Part shown: one piece after another, positions 5,066 through 7,789 of the stretch
Layout: the number at the start of each line of letters is the position of its first letter
How positions within the stretch are numbered: the first letter of the stretch is position 1
Origin: an uncultured Eggerthella sp.
GTDB lineage: Bacteria > Actinomycetota > Coriobacteriia > Coriobacteriales > Eggerthellaceae
DNA length: 7,789 nucleotides
NCBI GenBank assembly: GCA_900556585.1
Contig: USPD01000034.1
Location: 1 to 7,789 of the forward strand
Direction of reading: 5' to 3'
Notes under the pieces: generated by a model
The model's database searches: none
What the model was told of the DNA's origin: nothing
The model's input: the letters and a program-made list of their open reading frames with translations, nothing else
Translations under genes and position numbers: made by a program

Positions 5066-6382
5066 ATGGCAGGACTTGAAGGAGTAAAGGTTGTTGAGCT
5101 TACTCAGTATGCAGCAGGACCAGCAGCTGGTCGTGCGCTTGCTGAAATGGGCGCAACCGTTATTAAAGTAGAGCCATTTACTGGTGACGAACAGCGTACC
5201 CAGGGTATGGCTTGGGGCATGGCTTTCCGTACCGAATTTGACGACGTAGCTTATGACTGCGGTTCTTTCAACAAAGAATGGACTGCTATTAATGCTAAGA
5301 ATCCAGAAGGCCTGGAAGTAATGTATAAGCTGCTTGAAACTGCAGATATCTTCCTGACCTCTTTGCGTTCTGGCGCTTTGCAACGTCTTGGTCTTGACTA
5401 TGAGACCTTGCACGAGAAGTTCCCTCGCTTGGTTTGGGCTCAGAACCGTGGCTATGGTGAGCACGGCCCAATGAAGGACGCAAAGGGCTTTGACGCTACT
5501 GCATTCGCTGCTCGTTCTGGTTTTGTAAGTGCAATTCCTCAGGCAAATGCACACTATGAGCCAGGTAACTCTCCAATTGCATTTGGTGACTGGAACACTG
5601 GTTGCGCTTTGGCTGCTGGTATTTTGGGCGCTTATGCTGGTGCTCTTCGTACCGGTCAAGGCGACAAAGTAACTGGTTCTCTGTATCACGTAGGCACTTG
5701 GGGCATGACTTCTGCTCTTATCGCACAGCAGCAGGGTTGCGACTATCCTAAGGATCGCATGGATGCTAAGTGCCCAACCAACAATTCTTATGTATCTTCT
5801 GATGGTACTTGGTTCCTCATGTGCTTTGGTAACTACAACAAGTACTGCAAGTTGGTATTTGATACTTTGGAAATGGATTCTCACTGGGCTGACGATCCTG
5901 AGACAAACACTCTTGAGGCATTAGCAGACAATGGCAAGTATGTTGACGTTGTTGCTGAAATGCACAAGGCATGCAAGAAGTTCACGTTTGCAGAACTCGA
6001 AAAGCGCTTCCGTGAAAATGACATTCCATTTGAGAAGATTCAGACCGTTACTGACGTTCTTCAGGATCAGGAAGCATTCGACAACGACCAGCTCCGTTAC
6101 GTTAAGTACGAAAAGCAAGGACCTTCTAGCCCATACGGTAAGGAAAATGAATACGTTATTACCACCATGCCTTTCCGTCTGGACAGCATTGGCGATCCTG
6201 TGCTCTATCGTAGCCGTCCTACCGGTTATGACACCCGCAAGATCCTGAAAGAGTATGGCTATACTGACGCTGATGTAGATAAGCTTGTTGCAGATGGCGC
6301 AGTTATGGAATACACCGGCGATCCTGTACCTCCAGAGGTATTCGAGCCTAGCTATGGTCCAAACTCCAAGAAGAAGAACTAA
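5066..6382 (+). CDS. CaiB/BaiF family III CoA-transferase, FldA-like
   Basis: A 438-residue family III CoA-transferase, moving CoA between carboxylic acids without ATP through an aspartyl intermediate. The family opening is clear (GVKVVELTQYAAGPAAGRALAEMGATVIKVE split over residues 6-36), followed by ADIFLTSLRSGALQRLGLDYE near 93-113 and GYGEHGP...GFDATAFAARSG at 129-152. The catalytic aspartate is Asp175 in AFGDWNTG, the position of Asp169 in formyl-CoA transferase. From memory the sequence is closest to phenyllactate CoA-transferase FldA and 2-hydroxyisocaproate CoA-transferase HadA, including the GLDYETL, GFDxTAF and ILKEYGYT segments. This suggests 2-hydroxy or aryl acids as substrates, an inference. 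AGGAGA lies five bases before the ATG. Only 14 bases separate it from the next family III gene, so the two are cotranscribed. Confidence 0.9.
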   Translation: MAGLEGVKVVELTQYAAGPAAGRALAEMGATVIKVEPFTGDEQRTQGMAWGMAFRTEFDDVAYDCGSFNKEWTAINAKNPEGLEVMYKLLETADIFLTSLRSGALQRLGLDYETLHEKFPRLVWAQNRGYGEHGPMKDAKGFDATAFAARSGFVSAIPQANAHYEPGNSPIAFGDWNTGCALAAGILGAYAGALRTGQGDKVTGSLYHVGTWGMTSALIAQQQGCDYPKDRMDAKCPTNNSYVSSDGTWFLMCFGNYNKYCKLVFDTLEMDSHWADDPETNTLEALADNGKYVDVVAEMHKACKKFTFAELEKRFRENDIPFEKIQTVTDVLQDQEAFDNDQLRYVKYEKQGPSSPYGKENEYVITTMPFRLDSIGDPVLYRSRPTGYDTRKILKEYGYTDADVDKLVADGAVMEYTGDPVPPEVFEPSYGPNSKKKN

Positions 6383-6396
6383 GAAGGAGATAATTA

Positions 6397-7623
6397 ATGG
6401 CACGTGCTACTACACCTTTTTCAGGTCTGACCGTTCTTGACTTCTCTCGTTACCTTCCTGGTGGCTATGCTACTCAGGTTTTGGCAGACTTGGGAGCTAC
6501 CGTAATCAAGTGCGAAGACACTGGCGCTGGCGACTTTATGCGTCACGACTACCCAACCATGGGTAATGGCATTTCTTACTACATTACCGCACTTGGCCGC
6601 AACAAGAAGTCTGTTTCCCTAAACTTGAAGGATCAGGAAGTTGTAGACTGGTTCTTGAAGATGGCAAAAGAAGCTGACGTTATTGTTGAGAGTTTCCGTC
6701 CAGGTGTCACCAAGAAGCTTGGTATTGACTACGAAACCGTAAATAAGATCAACCCTGGTATTATTTACTGCTCCATTTCTGGTTACGGTGCAGAAGACCC
6801 TCGTTCTAAGAAGGCTCAGCATGACCTTAACATGCAGGCTACGAGCGGTTATCTGTCAGTAAACCATGGTGGTACTTCACCTTTGCATCTTTGTGACCTT
6901 TCTTCTGGTATGGTTGCTGGTCAGGCAATTTTGGCTGCATTGTATGCTCGCGAGCAGACTGGTAAGGGTACTTATATTGATACCTCCATGTTTGACTGCT
7001 TCGTATGGTGGAATTCCTTGCTTGACTCTCGTTGGTGCTTCAATGGTGGTCAGTGCGACCGTAACGACCTTGAATATCCTTCCGTTGCTTACAACGTATA
7101 TGAAACCAAGGACGGCGGTAAGCTTGCATTAGGCATGGTAGAACCTAAGTTCTGGCAGCCTTTCTGTGACGCAATTGGTCATCCTGAAATCAAGGAAGAC
7201 GGCTTGAAGCGTCGTTGGGAAGCTCCTGAATCCTTCAAGATTGTAGAAGAAACCATTAAGTCCAAGAATCTTGATGAATGGATGGAATGGCTTGAGGATA
7301 AGGACTTCTGCATCGCTAAGGTAAATTCTAAGACTGAAGCTGTTGAGCAGATTACCCGTGAAAATCCAGAGGCTCTTGCATGGGTTGACTTCCCACGCGT
7401 TGGCCGTGTTCTTCAGACTGGTTTACCTCATCATCTGTCCACTATTCCTGTTAATATTGCAGACTTTGAGGAAGTATCTGTTCTTGGTGGCGACACCGAA
7501 GAATACCTCAAGAAGGTTGGCGCAGACGACGAAACCATTCAGCGCCTGAAGGAAAAGGGCTCTATCCGCTTGGGCGATGACATTGAACCTGAAGAGGACC
7601 GTGCTCCTGTATATCAGGGCTAA
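6397..7623 (+). CDS. CaiB/BaiF family protein with racemase-type active site
   Basis: A 408-residue family III protein: TVLDFSRYLPGGYATQVLADLGATVIKCE at the start (12-40), GRNKKSVSLNLK (67-78), ADVIVESFRPGVTKKLGIDYE (93-113) and YCSISGYG. It differs from its neighbour in the active site. HDLN (His142, Asp143), Asp167 in LCDLSSGM and Glu249 in LALGMVEPKFW match the His/Asp/Glu residues of alpha-methylacyl-CoA racemase. These residues give two opposed acid-base groups for 2-epimerisation of acyl-CoA. Asp167 is also the position of the transferase aspartate, so CoA transfer is not excluded. It could act alone as an epimerase, or pair with the upstream protein as in heteromeric transferases such as BbsEF or SmtAB. 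AAGGAG sits seven bases before the ATG. The gene ends the cluster before a strong terminator. Confidence 0.87.
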   Translation: MARATTPFSGLTVLDFSRYLPGGYATQVLADLGATVIKCEDTGAGDFMRHDYPTMGNGISYYITALGRNKKSVSLNLKDQEVVDWFLKMAKEADVIVESFRPGVTKKLGIDYETVNKINPGIIYCSISGYGAEDPRSKKAQHDLNMQATSGYLSVNHGGTSPLHLCDLSSGMVAGQAILAALYAREQTGKGTYIDTSMFDCFVWWNSLLDSRWCFNGGQCDRNDLEYPSVAYNVYETKDGGKLALGMVEPKFWQPFCDAIGHPEIKEDGLKRRWEAPESFKIVEETIKSKNLDEWMEWLEDKDFCIAKVNSKTEAVEQITRENPEALAWVDFPRVGRVLQTGLPHHLSTIPVNIADFEEVSVLGGDTEEYLKKVGADDETIQRLKEKGSIRLGDDIEPEEDRAPVYQG

Positions 7624-7664
7624 AAGCTCGCACTTGCGTTTGTTTTAGCGCATATTGAATACTG

Positions 7665-7697
7665 AAGGGCTGCATCATCTTGGTGCAGCCCTTTTTT
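7665..7697 (+). terminator. Strong rho-independent terminator closing the cluster
   Basis: 7665-7677 pairs with 7681-7693 over 13 positions (one T-G pair) around a three-base loop, with a G-C rich base and a T run to 7697. It lies about 40 bases after the stop of the last gene and marks the end of the enzyme operon. Confidence 0.92.
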
Positions 7698-7789
7698 ATT
7701 CGGGTAGGGTTTTGTTGGGCGTGTCTTCTTTGGTCTATAAGCCCTACTTTATTTTGATTTGAAACTTCGTTTGAAAGGGTTAATTTACA

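Noticed and set aside
5045..6403. Minus-strand frames opposite the first CoA-transferase
   Set aside because: Shadows of a gene with strong codon bias; no family motifs were seen.
7698..7789. Second terminator or promoter from GTAGGG (7704-7709) and CCCTAC (7742-7747)
   Set aside because: The pairing is six bases with a 32-base loop. No ribosome site with a start codon follows before the window ends, so nothing firm can be called.

Overview
The window is one compact bacterial locus with every gene on the + strand: a LysR-type regulator, a complete insertion sequence, and four catabolic-type genes. Those four are a short-chain dehydrogenase (SDR), a zinc-dependent medium-chain dehydrogenase (MDR) and two adjacent CaiB/BaiF-family proteins. 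The IS1249-like transposase, strong AGGAGG-type ribosome binding sites and moderate-to-low GC fit a low-GC actinobacterium, for example a Coriobacteriia member of the Atopobium/Olsenella/Eggerthella kind. This placement is inference from family knowledge, not a measured result.

Layout. 1-60: tail of an upstream unit ending in a terminator-like hairpin. 104-112: possible extended -10 promoter. 207-1175: the lysR gene. 1219-2548: an IS of about 1.33 kb with 25-bp perfect terminal inverted repeats, one intact DDE transposase, and 6-7 bp flanking direct repeats. It lies between lysR and a terminator (2558-2587) that probably once served lysR. 2588-2972: an AT-rich gene-free stretch with several dyads that look like regulator boxes, then a leader hairpin. 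2973-3764: SDR. 3845-4897: MDR. 4972-5006: terminator-like hairpin. 5066-6382: FldA/BaiF-like CoA-transferase. 6397-7623: second family III protein, with alpha-methylacyl-CoA racemase-type catalytic residues. 7665-7697: strong terminator. 7698-7789: no gene seen.

Working model (inference): a carboxylic acid carrying a hydroxyl group is activated by CoA transfer (first CaiB-type protein). Its CoA ester may be epimerised at the alpha carbon or serve as transfer partner (second protein), and alcohol/ketone steps are done by the SDR and MDR. The upstream LysR protein is the obvious candidate regulator. The substrate cannot be read from the sequence; aryl-lactate-type, branched 2-hydroxy acid and steroid/bile-acid chemistries all use these families together. 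The four enzyme genes share a codon style (GTA, GCA, CGT, AAG, GAC favoured) that differs visibly from the AT-richer lysR.
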